Shown here: piece after piece, positions 40,431 through 50,756 of the stretch
Layout of the letters: each line of letters opens with the position of its first letter
How positions within the stretch are numbered: the stretch's first letter is position 1
Assembly (NCBI RefSeq): GCF_900200035.1
Contig: NZ_FZTC01000014.1
Coordinates: 310,001 to 374,000, forward strand
Direction: 5' to 3'
Source: Klebsiella grimontii
Lineage (GTDB): Bacteria > Pseudomonadota > Gammaproteobacteria > Enterobacterales > Enterobacteriaceae
Length of the DNA: 64,000 nucleotides
Notes under the pieces: model-generated
Told to the model about the DNA's origin: nothing
Database searches by the model: none
Seen by the model: the letters and a program-made list of their open reading frames with translations, nothing else
Made by a program: the position numbers and the translations under genes

Positions 40431-42986
40431 ATGGCGGGAGATGACCGCGAGCCGATCGGACGTAAGGGGAGACCCTCGCGCCCGGCAAAACAAAAGGTAA
40501 CTCGCCGTCGGGTTCGGGAAGAGGACTACGACGACGATTACGATGATGACTATGAGGATGAAAAACCGATGCCGCGGAAAGGAAAAGGCAAAGGCGGTAA
40601 ACCCCCTCGTCGTAAACGGGCCTGGCTATGGCTGCTGATTAAGATTGGGGTCGTCTGCGCGGTGTTGATTGCCGCCTATGGCGTCTACCTCGATCAGAAA
40701 ATCCGTAGCCGCATTGACGGTAAAGTCTGGGATCTGCCCGCCGCGGTCTATGGCCGGATGGTCAACCTTGAGCCGGATATGCAGATCAGCAAAAACGAAA
40801 TGGTGCGTCTGCTTAACGCCACGCAGTATCGCCAGGTGAGCGCGATGACGCGCCCGGGCGAATATACGGTACAGGCCAACAGCATCGAGATGATCCGCCG
40901 TCCGTTCGATTTCCCGGACAGTAAAGAAGGACAGGTGCGCGCGCGTCTGACCTTCAACGGCGATCGCCTGGATACCATCGAGAATATGGATAATAACCGC
41001 CAGTTCGGTTTCTTCCGTCTCGATCCGCGCCTGATCACCATGCTGCAATCGGCCAACGGCGAACAGCGTCTGTTTGTTAAGCGCAACGGCTTCCCGGATC
41101 TGCTGGTCGATACCCTGCTGGCGACGGAAGACCGCCATTTCTACGAACACGACGGCATCAGCCTCTACTCGATTGGCCGCGCGGTGCTGGCGAACCTGAC
41201 CGCCGGGCGTACGGTGCAGGGGGCGAGTACGCTGACCCAGCAGCTGGTGAAGAACCTGTTCCTCTCCAGCGAACGTTCCTACTGGCGTAAGGCTAACGAA
41301 GCCTATATGGCGCTGATCGTTGATGCCCGCTACAGCAAGGATCGTATCCTTGAGCTGTATATGAACGAAGTGTATCTCGGTCAGAGCGGCGATAACGAGA
41401 TCCGCGGCTTCCCGCTGGCGAGCCTCTATTACTTTGGCCGTCCGGTGGAAGAGCTGAGCCTCGATCAGCAGGCGCTGCTGGTGGGGATGGTAAAAGGCGC
41501 GTCGGTCTACAACCCATGGCGTAACCCAAAACTGGCGCTGGAGCGACGCAACCTCGTGCTGCGTCTGCTGCAGCAGCAGCAGGTTATCGATCAAGAGCTG
41601 TATGACATGCTGAGCGCGCGTCCGCTGGGCGTACAGCCGCGCGGCGGGGTTATCTCTCCGCAGCCGGCGTTTATGCAGATGGTGCGCCAGGAGCTGCAGG
41701 CGAAACTGGGCGACAAAGTGAAAGATCTCTCCGGCGTGAAGATCTTCACCACCTTCGACTCAGTCGCGCAGGATGCGGCGGAAAAGGCGGCGACGGAAGG
41801 TATTCCGGCGCTGAAGAAACAGCGTAAGCTGCCGGATCTGGAAACCGCGATGGTGGTCGTCGATCGCTTCACCGGCGAGGTGCGGGCGATGGTCGGCGGG
41901 GCGGAGCCGCAGTTTGCCGGCTATAACCGCGCAATGCAGGCGCGCCGTTCAATTGGTTCACTGGCAAAACCGGCGACCTATTTGACCGCGCTAAGCCAGC
42001 CGAACCAGTATCGCCTCAATACCTGGATTGCCGATGCGCCTATCTCGATTCGCCTGTCTAATGGCCAGACGTGGTCGCCGCAGAACGACGACCGTCGCTA
42101 CAGCGATAGCGGTAAGGTGATGCTGGTCGATGCGCTGACGCGTTCGATGAACGTGCCGACGGTGAACCTCGGGATGGCGCTGGGCCTGCCGGCGGTGGTC
42201 GATACCTGGACTAAACTGGGCGCGCCGAAGAATCAGCTGAACGCGGTTCCGTCGATGCTGCTGGGGGCGCTGAACCTGACGCCGATTGAAGTGGCGCAGG
42301 CGTTCCAGACCATCGCCAGCGGGGGCAACCGCGCGCCGCTGTCAGCGCTGCGTTCCGTTATCGCCGAAGATGGTACCGTGCTCTATCAGAGCTATCCGCA
42401 GGCGGAGCGCGCGGTGCCGGCCCAGGCGGCTTACATGACGCTATGGACCATGCAGCAGGTTGTGCAGCGCGGTACCGGTCGCCAGCTGGGCGCGAAGTAT
42501 CCGGGCCTGCATCTGGCGGGTAAAACCGGGACCACCAACAACAACGTTGATACCTGGTTTGCCGGTATTGACGGTGGTCAGGTGACCATTACCTGGGTGG
42601 GTCGCGATAATAACCAGCCGACCAAGCTGTACGGCGCCAGCGGCGCAATGTCCATTTACCAGCGCTATCTGGCAAACCAGACCCCGACCCCGCTGGTGCT
42701 GACGCCGCCGGAAGACGTGGTGGATATGGGCGTCGATGGCAGCGGTAACTTTGTCTGCAGCGGCGGCATGCGCTCGCTGCCGGTATGGACCACCACGCCG
42801 GACGCGCTGTGCCGCCAGGGCGAACAGATCCAACAGCAGCAGCTCCAGCAGCAGCAGGCGAATAATCCGTTCAACCAGTCCGGGCAGCAGCCGCAACAGC
42901 AGCAAAACCAGCAGCAGCAACCGCCGAAGCAGGAGAAGAGCGATGGCGTCGCGGGCTGGATTAAGGATATGTTCGGCAGTAATTAA
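40431..42986 (+). CDS. mrcB: Penicillin-binding protein 1B
   Basis: 851 residues (E. coli 844). Bifunctional peptidoglycan synthase: acidic/basic cytoplasmic tail ([11 protein letters not shown], then KGKGKGG), one transmembrane segment (about 67-88), UB2H domain, GT51 glycosyltransferase ([10 protein letters not shown], catalytic Glu, and [12 protein letters not shown]) and transpeptidase (SIGSLAK catalytic Ser, SMN, KTGTTNN). The C-terminal tail is Gln-rich. Start at MAGDDREP with GCGGAG before it. An internal Met (about 47) could give the shorter gamma form known in E. coli. Confidence 0.98.
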
Positions 42987-43043
42987 CGTTCCGCTTCATC
43001 CTTTAAGCCGACGCTTCGTCGTTTAAATGGATGCTAAAATAGT

Positions 43044-43078
43044 GGCCCTCTAATACCTCAGTATTAGGGGGCCTTTTT
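43044..43078 (+). terminator. Rho-independent terminator of mrcB
   Basis: 13-bp stem GGCCCTCTAATAC/GTATTAGGGGGCC (one U-G pair) with a CTCA loop and five T. The rest of the 274-bp gap before fhuA holds the fhuA promoter and Fur-like site. Confidence 0.92.
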
Positions 43079-43207
43079 ATATCGATAAATTAATTAACAC
43101 CCGCTTAACTCCACACTTACCGTCTGGTTATTTATTCATCCTTTGATATTTCGTCAGGGGCATATTTCTTGCCTTGCCGCGATCGTTTCGCCTATTATGT
43201 CAGCCGT

Positions 43208-43237
43208 TATAATAATAATTCTCGTTTACGTTATCAT
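43208..43237 (+). promoter_or_regulatory. Fur-like operator in front of fhuA
   Basis: TATAATAATAATTCTCGTT (43208-43226) matches the 19-bp Fur consensus at about 12 positions, and ACGTTATCATT continues a second, overlapping half. It ends 24 bp before the fhuA ATG, as expected for iron-repressed fhu expression. Confidence 0.7.
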
Positions 43238-43260
43238 TCACTTCTATTAGAGATATACCC

Positions 43261-45465
43261 ATGGCGCGTCTTAAAACTGCTCAGCCAAATCACTCGCTGC
43301 GTAAAATCGCAGCTGTAGTAGCCACGGCGGTTAGCGGCATGTCTGTTTATGCACAGGCGGCAGTTGAACCGAAAGAAGAAACCATCACCGTAACCGCCGC
43401 TCCGGCCCCGCAGGAGAGCGCCTGGGGACCGGCAGCGACCATCGCGGCGAAACATTCGGCGACCGCAACAAAAACCGATACACCCATCGAAAAAACGCCG
43501 CAGTCTATTTCCGTAGTGACCCGCCAGGAAATGGAGATGAAGCAGCCGACGACGGTTAAAGAAGCGCTGGCCTATACGCCGGGCGTATTCTCGACTCGCG
43601 GCAGCTCAACCACCTATGACGTAGTGACGATTCGCGGCTTCACCACGTCGACGACGGTGAACACCAACCAGTATCTGGATGGGATGAAGCTGCAGGGGAA
43701 TAACTATTCTGAAGTGTCGATGGACCCCTATTTCCTTGAACGTGTTGAAGTGATGCGTGGGCCAACGTCGGTGCTGTACGGCAACAGCAACCCTGGCGGT
43801 ATCGTCAGCATGGTCAGCAAGCGACCGACCACTGAGCCGCTGAAAGAAATCCAGTTTAAAATGGGTACCGACAATCTGTGGCAGACGGGGTTTGATTTCA
43901 GCGATGCCATTGATGATGACGGGGTGTGGTCGTATCGCCTGACCGGTTTGGGTCGCAGCCAGGATGCCCAGCAGCAGATGGCGAAATCGACCCGCTATGC
44001 GGTCGCGCCCTCCTTTAGCTGGCGTCCGGATGACAAAACGGACTTCACTTTCCTGAGTAATTTCCAGAGCGATCCCTATGCCGGGTATTACGGCTGGCTG
44101 CCGCGTGAAGGGACAGTGGTGCCGTATTACGACGCCAACGGTAAGGCGCACAAGCTGCCGACGGACTTCAACGAAGGCGAAGCGAATAATAAGATGTCTC
44201 GCCGTCAGCAGATGGTCGGCTACAGCTTCTCGCACCAGTTTGATGACACTTTCACCGTGCGTCAGAATCTGCGTTATGCGGATGTCCATACCCTGTATCG
44301 TTCAGTCTACGGCAACGGATATACGCCGACAGGCAAAATCAACCGCGCGTATGTTCGCTCCGATGAGCATCTCAATACGTTCACCGTTGATACCCAGCTG
44401 CAGTCTGATTTCGCAACCGGCGCGGTAGGGCACACTCTGTTAACCGGCGTGGATTATTCGCGCATGCGTAATGATGTTAAGGCCGACTACGGGACGGCTT
44501 CCGCGATTGACATGCAGAACCCGCAGTATGGCAATCCAGACGTCAGCGTTAACTTCCCCTATTCGGTGCTGAACCGCATGGAGCAGACCGGCCTGTACGC
44601 GCAGGATCAGATGGCGTGGGATAAGTGGGTGATGACGCTGGGTGGCCGCTACGACTATGCGATGGCTTCCACCCTGACGCGCCCTGCGAATACCCTCGCC
44701 AAAAATCACGATCAGCAGTTCACCTGGCGCGGCGGCATTAACTATCTGTTTGATAATGGTATCTCGCCATACTTCAGCTACAGCCAGTCCTTTGAGCCGG
44801 TTTCCGGATCGTCGCGGGATGGCAAACCCTTCGATGCTTCCCACGGCGAACAGTACGAAGCCGGCGTGAAGTACGTACCGAAGGATATGCCGGTTGTGCT
44901 GACCGCCGCGGTATATCAACTGACCAAAGATAAAAACCTGACGGCGGATCCGAACAACTCCTCGTTCAGTATCCAGACGGGCGAAATCCGCTCACGCGGG
45001 ATTGAGCTGGAGGCGAAAGCGGCGGTTAACGCCAACGTCAACGTAACGGCTTCCTATACCTATACCGACGCCCAGTACCAGCATGACACCACCTTTAACG
45101 GCAAGCGTCCGGCGGAAGTGCCGCGCAATATGGCGTCGCTGTGGGCAGACTACACCTTCCACGAAACCGCGCTGAGCGGCCTGACGGTGGGCGCCGGGGC
45201 GCGCTATGTCGGTTCAACGGTAAGCTATTACAAAAACAATACTTCGACGGGAAAAAAAGACGACTCCTTCAACGTCGCGGGCTACGCGTTAATGGATGCT
45301 ACCGTGAAATATGATCTGGCGCGCTTTGGTCTACCGGGTTCGTCGATCGGGGTCAACGTCAACAACCTGTTCGATCGCGAATACGTTTCCAGCTGCTACA
45401 GCGAATACGCCTGCTACTGGGGCGCTGAACGCCAGGTTGTGGCGACCGCGACTTTCCGTTTCTAA
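43261..45465 (+). CDS. fhuA: Ferrichrome outer-membrane receptor FhuA
   Basis: 734 residues (E. coli 747). TonB-dependent 22-strand barrel with plug. Signal peptide about 1-34 (ending YAQA), TonB box ETITVTAA, plug with DTPIEKTPQSISVVT and VEVMRGPTSVLYG, and the C-terminal signature GAERQVVATATFRF. Compared with E. coli from memory, the large gating loop L4 is shorter and lacks its two-cysteine insert: the sequence goes directly from VYGNGYTPTGK to the RAYVRSDE strand. First gene of fhuACDB, iron-regulated. Confidence 0.96.
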   Translation: MARLKTAQPNHSLRKIAAVVATAVSGMSVYAQAAVEPKEETITVTAAPAPQESAWGPAATIAAKHSATATKTDTPIEKTPQSISVVTRQEMEMKQPTTVKEALAYTPGVFSTRGSSTTYDVVTIRGFTTSTTVNTNQYLDGMKLQGNNYSEVSMDPYFLERVEVMRGPTSVLYGNSNPGGIVSMVSKRPTTEPLKEIQFKMGTDNLWQTGFDFSDAIDDDGVWSYRLTGLGRSQDAQQQMAKSTRYAVAPSFSWRPDDKTDFTFLSNFQSDPYAGYYGWLPREGTVVPYYDANGKAHKLPTDFNEGEANNKMSRRQQMVGYSFSHQFDDTFTVRQNLRYADVHTLYRSVYGNGYTPTGKINRAYVRSDEHLNTFTVDTQLQSDFATGAVGHTLLTGVDYSRMRNDVKADYGTASAIDMQNPQYGNPDVSVNFPYSVLNRMEQTGLYAQDQMAWDKWVMTLGGRYDYAMASTLTRPANTLAKNHDQQFTWRGGINYLFDNGISPYFSYSQSFEPVSGSSRDGKPFDASHGEQYEAGVKYVPKDMPVVLTAAVYQLTKDKNLTADPNNSSFSIQTGEIRSRGIELEAKAAVNANVNVTASYTYTDAQYQHDTTFNGKRPAEVPRNMASLWADYTFHETALSGLTVGAGARYVGSTVSYYKNNTSTGKKDDSFNVAGYALMDATVKYDLARFGLPGSSIGVNVNNLFDREYVSSCYSEYACYWGAERQVVATATFRF

Positions 45466-45510
45466 CCACTTAACGGGCGCGGTTCGCCGCGCCTCTGACC
45501 AGGTTCCGTT

Positions 45511-46308
45511 ATGCAGGAAAACATTCCGCACTCCGATACGACGTTTTCACTGGACCGCGTGACCTTCCGCGTGCCCGGCCGAACGCTGCTGCATCCTCTG
45601 TCGTTAACTTTCCCGGCGGGAAAAGTCACCGGCCTGATTGGCCATAACGGCTCCGGCAAATCAACGCTGCTGAAAATGCTTGGCCGCCATCAGCCGCCGT
45701 CGGATGGGGATATTTTGCTCGACGGCCAGCCGCTCGACAGCTGGGGCAGCAAAGCGTTTGCCCGCAAAGTCGCCTATTTGCCGCAGCAGTTGCCACCGGC
45801 GGAAGGCATGACGGTGCGTGAGCTGGTGGCGATCGGCCGCTACCCGTGGCACGGGGCGCTGGGGCGTTTTGGCGCGGCGGATCGGGAGAAAGTGGAAGAG
45901 GCGATTGCGCTGGTCGGGCTAAAACCGCTGGCCCAGCGGCTGGTGGACAGCCTCTCCGGCGGTGAACGCCAGCGCGCGTGGATTGCCATGCTGGTGGCCC
46001 AGGATAGCCGCTGCCTGCTGCTTGATGAACCGACCTCGGCGCTGGATATCGCCCACCAGGTGGATGTGCTGGCGCTGGTTCATCGCCTCAGCCAGCAGCG
46101 CGGGCTGACGGTGATCGCCGTCCTGCATGATATCAATATGGCGGCGCGCTACTGCGACTATCTGGTTGCGCTGCGCGGCGGTGAGATGATCGCTCAGGGA
46201 ACGCCCGCGGCGCTGATGCGCAGCGAAACCCTGGAACAAATTTACGGCATCCCGATGGGGATCCTGCCGCATCCGGCTGGCGCAGCGCCAGTAAGTTTTG
46301 TCTATTGA
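45511..46308 (+). CDS. fhuC: Ferrichrome ABC importer ATPase FhuC
   Basis: 265 residues, as in E. coli. Walker A GHNGSGKST (about 46), signature LSGGERQR, Walker B CLLLDEPTSALD. Powers uptake of hydroxamate siderophores through FhuB. Stop overlaps the fhuD start (TGATG). Confidence 0.97.
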   Translation: MQENIPHSDTTFSLDRVTFRVPGRTLLHPLSLTFPAGKVTGLIGHNGSGKSTLLKMLGRHQPPSDGDILLDGQPLDSWGSKAFARKVAYLPQQLPPAEGMTVRELVAIGRYPWHGALGRFGAADREKVEEAIALVGLKPLAQRLVDSLSGGERQRAWIAMLVAQDSRCLLLDEPTSALDIAHQVDVLALVHRLSQQRGLTVIAVLHDINMAARYCDYLVALRGGEMIAQGTPAALMRSETLEQIYGIPMGILPHPAGAAPVSFVY

Positions 46309-47198
46309 TGGAAAACCTCACATTCATCACGCGGCGGCGCCTGCTGACCGCGATGGCGCTGTCGCCGCTGCTATGGCAGATGCGCGGCGCGCGGGCGGCG
46401 GAAGTGGATCCGCAGCGTATTGTCGCGCTCGAATGGCTGCCGGTAGAGCTGCTGCTGGCGCTGGGCGTCACGCCCTACGGCGTTGCCGATATCCCTAACT
46501 ACAGGCTGTGGGTCAATGAACCGGCGCTGCCTGATTCGGTGATTGACGTTGGGCTGCGCACCGAACCCAATCTGGAGCTGTTGACGCAGATGAAGCCGTC
46601 GTTTCTGGTCTGGTCGGCAGGATATGGCCCGTCGGCGGAAAAGCTGGCGCGTATTGCGCCCGGACGAGGATTCACCTTCAGCGACGGCAAGCGTCCGCTG
46701 ATGATGGCTCAGCAGTCGCTTAGCGAAATGGCTGACCTGATCGGCAGGCAGCAGGAAGCGAAGCGCCATCTGGCGGAATTTGACGCGCTGATGGAGAGCC
46801 TGCGTCCGCGCTTTGCCCGTCGCGGCGATCGCCCGCTGCTGATGATTACCCTGCTTGATACCCGCCACGTGCTGGTCTTTGCGCAGAACTGTCTGTTCCA
46901 GGAAGTGCTCGACCGCTTTGCCATCAACAATGCCTGGCAGGGCGAGACCACCTTTTGGGGCAGCGTCACCGTCGGTATTGACCGGCTGGCGGCCTACAGA
47001 GACGCCGACGTTATCTGCTTCGATCACGGCAATGCGCGGGAGATGGCGCAGCTCACGGCGACGCCGCTGTGGCAAGCGATGCCGTTCGTTCGCGCAGGGC
47101 GTTTTCAGCGCGTCCCGGCGGTGTGGTTCTATGGCGCGACGCTATCGGCGATGCATTTTGCCCGCGTGTTGGCCGATGCTCAGGGAGGCCCGGCGTGA
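46308..47198 (+). CDS. fhuD: Periplasmic ferrichrome-binding protein FhuD
   Basis: 296 residues, the E. coli length, from the ATG that overlaps the fhuC TGA by one base (a TTG just before it is less likely). The N-terminus has a twin-arginine-like RRRLLTA signal. Periplasmic-binding-protein fold with MKPSFLVWSAGYGPS and FVRAGRFQRVPAVWFYGATLS. Delivers iron-hydroxamates to FhuB. Confidence 0.96.
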   Translation: MENLTFITRRRLLTAMALSPLLWQMRGARAAEVDPQRIVALEWLPVELLLALGVTPYGVADIPNYRLWVNEPALPDSVIDVGLRTEPNLELLTQMKPSFLVWSAGYGPSAEKLARIAPGRGFTFSDGKRPLMMAQQSLSEMADLIGRQQEAKRHLAEFDALMESLRPRFARRGDRPLLMITLLDTRHVLVFAQNCLFQEVLDRFAINNAWQGETTFWGSVTVGIDRLAAYRDADVICFDHGNAREMAQLTATPLWQAMPFVRAGRFQRVPAVWFYGATLSAMHFARVLADAQGGPA

Positions 47199-49177
47199 GA
47201 TCGCGTATTTCGCCTTTGGCGACATCTCTGCTGTTAACTCTGCTTATCGTCGCTGCTGCGCTGACGCTGTTCAACCTCAACGTGGCGCTGCCGCGAAGCG
47301 AGTGGGGACAGGCGCTCTGGCAGCCGAGTATCGATAATATCGCCCAGATGCTGTTCCACTACAGCCTGCTGCCGCGGCTGGCGATATCGCTGCTGGTCGG
47401 CGCCGGGCTGGGGCTGGTGGGCGTGCTGTTCCAGCAGGTGCTGCGTAACCCGCTGGCGGAGCCGACGACGCTCGGCGTGGCGACCGGGGCGCAGCTGGGC
47501 ATGACGGTCACCACGCTATGGGCAATCCCTGGCGTGCTGGCGTCGCAGTTTGCCGCGCTGGCCGGGGCCTGCATTGTCGGCGCGCTGGTGTTTGGCGTGT
47601 CGTGGGGCAAACGCCTCTCGCCGGTGACGTTGATTCTGGCAGGCTTGGTGGTGAGTCTCTACTGCGGCGCGCTTAATCAGCTGATGGCGATCTTCCATCA
47701 TGACCAGCTGCAAAGCATGTTCCTGTGGAGCACCGGCACCCTGACGCAGACCGACTGGAGCGTGGTGCAGCGGCTGTGGCCGCAGCTGCTGGGCGGGGCG
47801 ATTCTGACCCTGCTGCTGCTGCGTCCGCTGACCCTGATGGGGCTGGACGACGGCGTGGCGCGCAATCTCGGTCTGGCGCTTTCTCTGGCGCGGCTGGGGG
47901 CGTTGACTCTGGCGATTATCATCAGCGCCCTGTTGGTGAATGCGGTGGGGATTATTGGTTTTATCGGTTTGTTCGCGCCGCTGCTGGCGAAGATGCTGGG
48001 CGCTCGCCGCCTGCTATCGCGCCTGCTGCTGGCGGCCCTGATTGGCGCGCTGCTGCTGTGGCTCTCCGATCAGCTCATCCTGTGGCTGGCCCGGGTGTGG
48101 ATGGAGGTCTCCACCGGTTCGGTGACCGCGCTGATTGGCGCGCCGCTGCTGCTATGGCTGCTGCCGCGCCTACGCAGCATTAGTGCGCCGGTGATGAACG
48201 GTGGCGATAAAGTGCTGGCTGAACGCCAACATGTGCTGTGGTTCGCGCTGGGCGGGCTGGCGATTCTGCTGCTGGCCATCGTCGCGGCGCTGGCTTTCGG
48301 CCGCGACGCGCAGGGCTGGCACTGGGCCAGCGGAACGCTACTGGATCAGCTAATGCCCTGGCGCTGGCCGCGCATTCTGGCGGCGCTGTTCGCCGGCGTG
48401 ATGCTGGCGGTGGCGGGCTGCATTATCCAACGCTTAACCGGTAATCCGATGGCCAGTCCGGAAGTGCTTGGCATCAGCTCGGGCGCGGCGTTTGGCGTGG
48501 TGCTGATGCTATTTTTCGTGCCGGGCAACGCCTTTGGCTGGCTGCTGCCCGCCGGTAGCCTCGGCGCGGCGGCGACGCTGCTGGTTATCCTGGCTGCCGC
48601 CGGGCGCGGCGGATTTTCGCCGCACCGTATGCTGCTGGCGGGGATGGCGCTGAGTACCGCGTTTACCATGCTGCTGATGATGCTGCAGGCCAGCGGCGAT
48701 CCGCGAATGGCGCAGATCCTGACGTGGATTTCCGGCTCCACCTACAGCGCGACGCCGGAGCTGGTGGTGCGCAGCGGCGTGGTGATGCTGATCCTGCTGG
48801 CGCTGGCCCCGCTCTGCCGCCGCTGGCTGACGATTCTGCCGCTGGGCGGCGAGGCGGCGAGGGCGGTCGGTATGGCGCTGACGCCGTCACGCATTGGGCT
48901 ACTGCTGCTGGCGGCATGTTTGACCGCGGCCGCAACGCTAACGATTGGCCCCCTCAGCTTTGTGGGATTAATGGCGCCGCATATTGCGCGTATGATGGGA
49001 TTCCGGCGTACGATGCCGCATATGGCGATCTCCGGCCTGATTGGCGGGGGGCTGCTGGTGTTCGCCGACTGGTGCGGCCGGATGATGCTGTTCCCGTATC
49101 AGATCCCGGCGGGCTTGTTGTCGACGTTTATCGGCGCGCCGTACTTTATCTATCTGTTAAGAAAACAGAGCCGGTAG
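47195..49177 (+). CDS. fhuB: Ferrichrome ABC importer permease FhuB
   Basis: 660 residues from the GTG that overlaps the fhuD stop (GTGA), the same length as E. coli. A fused permease: two homologous FecCD-type halves (about 1-325 and 335-660), each with about ten hydrophobic segments and the conserved GxxFQxxxRNPLAxPxxLG type loop (VLRNPLAEPTTLG; RLTGNPMASPEVLG). A longer frame upstream lies inside fhuD and is not used. Confidence 0.96.
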   Translation: MRSRISPLATSLLLTLLIVAAALTLFNLNVALPRSEWGQALWQPSIDNIAQMLFHYSLLPRLAISLLVGAGLGLVGVLFQQVLRNPLAEPTTLGVATGAQLGMTVTTLWAIPGVLASQFAALAGACIVGALVFGVSWGKRLSPVTLILAGLVVSLYCGALNQLMAIFHHDQLQSMFLWSTGTLTQTDWSVVQRLWPQLLGGAILTLLLLRPLTLMGLDDGVARNLGLALSLARLGALTLAIIISALLVNAVGIIGFIGLFAPLLAKMLGARRLLSRLLLAALIGALLLWLSDQLILWLARVWMEVSTGSVTALIGAPLLLWLLPRLRSISAPVMNGGDKVLAERQHVLWFALGGLAILLLAIVAALAFGRDAQGWHWASGTLLDQLMPWRWPRILAALFAGVMLAVAGCIIQRLTGNPMASPEVLGISSGAAFGVVLMLFFVPGNAFGWLLPAGSLGAAATLLVILAAAGRGGFSPHRMLLAGMALSTAFTMLLMMLQASGDPRMAQILTWISGSTYSATPELVVRSGVVMLILLALAPLCRRWLTILPLGGEAARAVGMALTPSRIGLLLLAACLTAAATLTIGPLSFVGLMAPHIARMMGFRRTMPHMAISGLIGGGLLVFADWCGRMMLFPYQIPAGLLSTFIGAPYFIYLLRKQSR

Positions 49178-49262
49178 CTTTTCCGCATCGCGATGCCCGC
49201 CGGGCGTCGCGATGTTATAAGCCGCTTATTGATTTTCAAAGAGTGCAGCACCTCGGAGAGGC

Positions 49263-49290
49263 ATTGCCGGGGCTGAGCAGCCCCGGCAAT
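49263..49290 (-). terminator. Hairpin after hemL
   Basis: Perfect 12-bp stem ATTGCCGGGGCT/AGCCCCGGCAAT with a 4-nt loop, 5 bp after the hemL stop. No T run follows. A second near-perfect palindrome (49186-49214, CATCGCGATGCCCG with CGGGCGTCGCGATG) sits near the fhuB end, so both convergent genes have their own hairpin. Confidence 0.55.
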
Positions 49291-49295
49291 CAGAG

Positions 49296-50576
49296 TTACA
49301 GCTTCGCGAAGGCGTTACGCGCGGCGGCAACGGTGTTGTCGATATCTTCTTCGCTGTGGGCGATGGACATAAAGCCCGCTTCAAACGCCGACGGCGCCAG
49401 ATAGACGCCCTCTTCCAGCATCAGGTGGAAGAAGCGTTTGAAACGCTCTACGTCGCATTTGACCACGTCCTGGTAGCAGGTCACGGTTGGCGCGTCGGTA
49501 AAGAAAATGCCGAACATGCCGCCAACGTTATTCACCACCAGCGGGATACCGGCATCGCGAGCGGCGTCCAGCAGACCCTGGGCCAGCTGGTTGGTCAGTT
49601 CGGTTAGCGTCTCGTGCACGCCGGGCTGCGCCACTTCGCTTAAGCAGGCGAAACCTGCCGCCATCGCAATGGGGTTGCCGGAGAGGGTGCCTGCTTGATA
49701 AACCGGGCCGGTCGGCGCGAGGGCATCCATCACTTCACGACGACCGCCGAATGCGCCTACCGGCATACCGCCGCCGATGATTTTGCCAAGGCAGGTTAGA
49801 TCCGGCACCACGCCGTAGTAATCCTGCGCGCCGGCCAGCGCCACGCGGAAGCCGGTCATCACTTCATCGATAATCAGCAGCGCGCCGAACTCGTCGCACA
49901 GCGCGCGCAGGCCCGGCAGAAACTCCGGCAGCGGCGGGATACAGTTCATATTACCGGCCACCGGCTCAACGATGATGCAGGCGATATCCTGCGGATACTG
50001 TTCGAACGCGGCGCGAACCGATGACAGATCGTTATAGGTGCAGGTCAGCGTGTGTTTGGCGAAGTCCGCCGGCACGCCCGGCGAGTTCGGTTGGCCGAGC
50101 GTCAGCGCGCCTGAGCCGGCCTTCACCAGCAGGCAGTCGGCGTGGCCGTGGTAGCAGCCTTCGAACTTAATGATTTTGTCACGGCCGGTGAAGCCGCGGG
50201 CCAGGCGAATGGCGCTCATGGTCGCTTCGGTACCGGAGTTCACCATGCGAACCATATCCATGGTCGGGACCAGTTCGGTAACCAGCGCCGCCATTTTGAC
50301 TTCCATCTCCGTCGGCGCGCCAAAGCTTAAACCGCGTTCGGCGGCTTCAATGACCGCGTTGCGGATGGCCGGGTGGTTGTGACCCAGCACCATCGGGCCC
50401 CAGGAACCGACATAATCGATATACGCTTTACCATCAACGTCGTAAAGGTAAGCGCCGTCTGCGCGCTCGATAAACAGCGGCGTACCGCCGACGCCGGTGA
50501 AGGCACGTACCGGAGAGTTCACGCCGCCGGGAATAAGTTCACGCGCAGCGTTATACAGATTTTCAGATTTGCTCAT
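49296..50576 (-). CDS. hemL: Glutamate-1-semialdehyde 2,1-aminomutase
   Basis: PLP enzyme forming 5-aminolevulinate in the C5 heme pathway. 426 residues, as in E. coli. Conserved segments: [14 protein letters not shown] at the N-terminus, [20 protein letters not shown] and the PLP lysine in [17 protein letters not shown]. Convergent with fhuB, divergent from clcA. Confidence 0.98.
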   Translation of the reverse strand: MSKSENLYNAARELIPGGVNSPVRAFTGVGGTPLFIERADGAYLYDVDGKAYIDYVGSWGPMVLGHNHPAIRNAVIEAAERGLSFGAPTEMEVKMAALVTELVPTMDMVRMVNSGTEATMSAIRLARGFTGRDKIIKFEGCYHGHADCLLVKAGSGALTLGQPNSPGVPADFAKHTLTCTYNDLSSVRAAFEQYPQDIACIIVEPVAGNMNCIPPLPEFLPGLRALCDEFGALLIIDEVMTGFRVALAGAQDYYGVVPDLTCLGKIIGGGMPVGAFGGRREVMDALAPTGPVYQAGTLSGNPIAMAAGFACLSEVAQPGVHETLTELTNQLAQGLLDAARDAGIPLVVNNVGGMFGIFFTDAPTVTCYQDVVKCDVERFKRFFHLMLEEGVYLAPSAFEAGFMSIAHSEEDIDNTVAAARNAFAKL

Positions 50577-50756
50577 TGCCTGGGTCCTGGTTCGTGAAAA
50601 ATGTTTTGTCGACTATTCTAAGTTATTCCAGGAAGGTTATGAAAGTTTTGCCCAATTGAAACAATGAGGTCGCGGCGCATTTTTTTGACGACGGCGCTTG
50701 TCCGGTTGGCTAGAATGCCCTTCTTTCTATTTGTATTACTCATCATTGATAATGGC

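Noticed and set aside
49186-49214. Palindrome after fhuB as a REP element
   Set aside because: Its sequence does not follow the REP pattern seen at 23139-23600; it is better read as a terminator-like hairpin.
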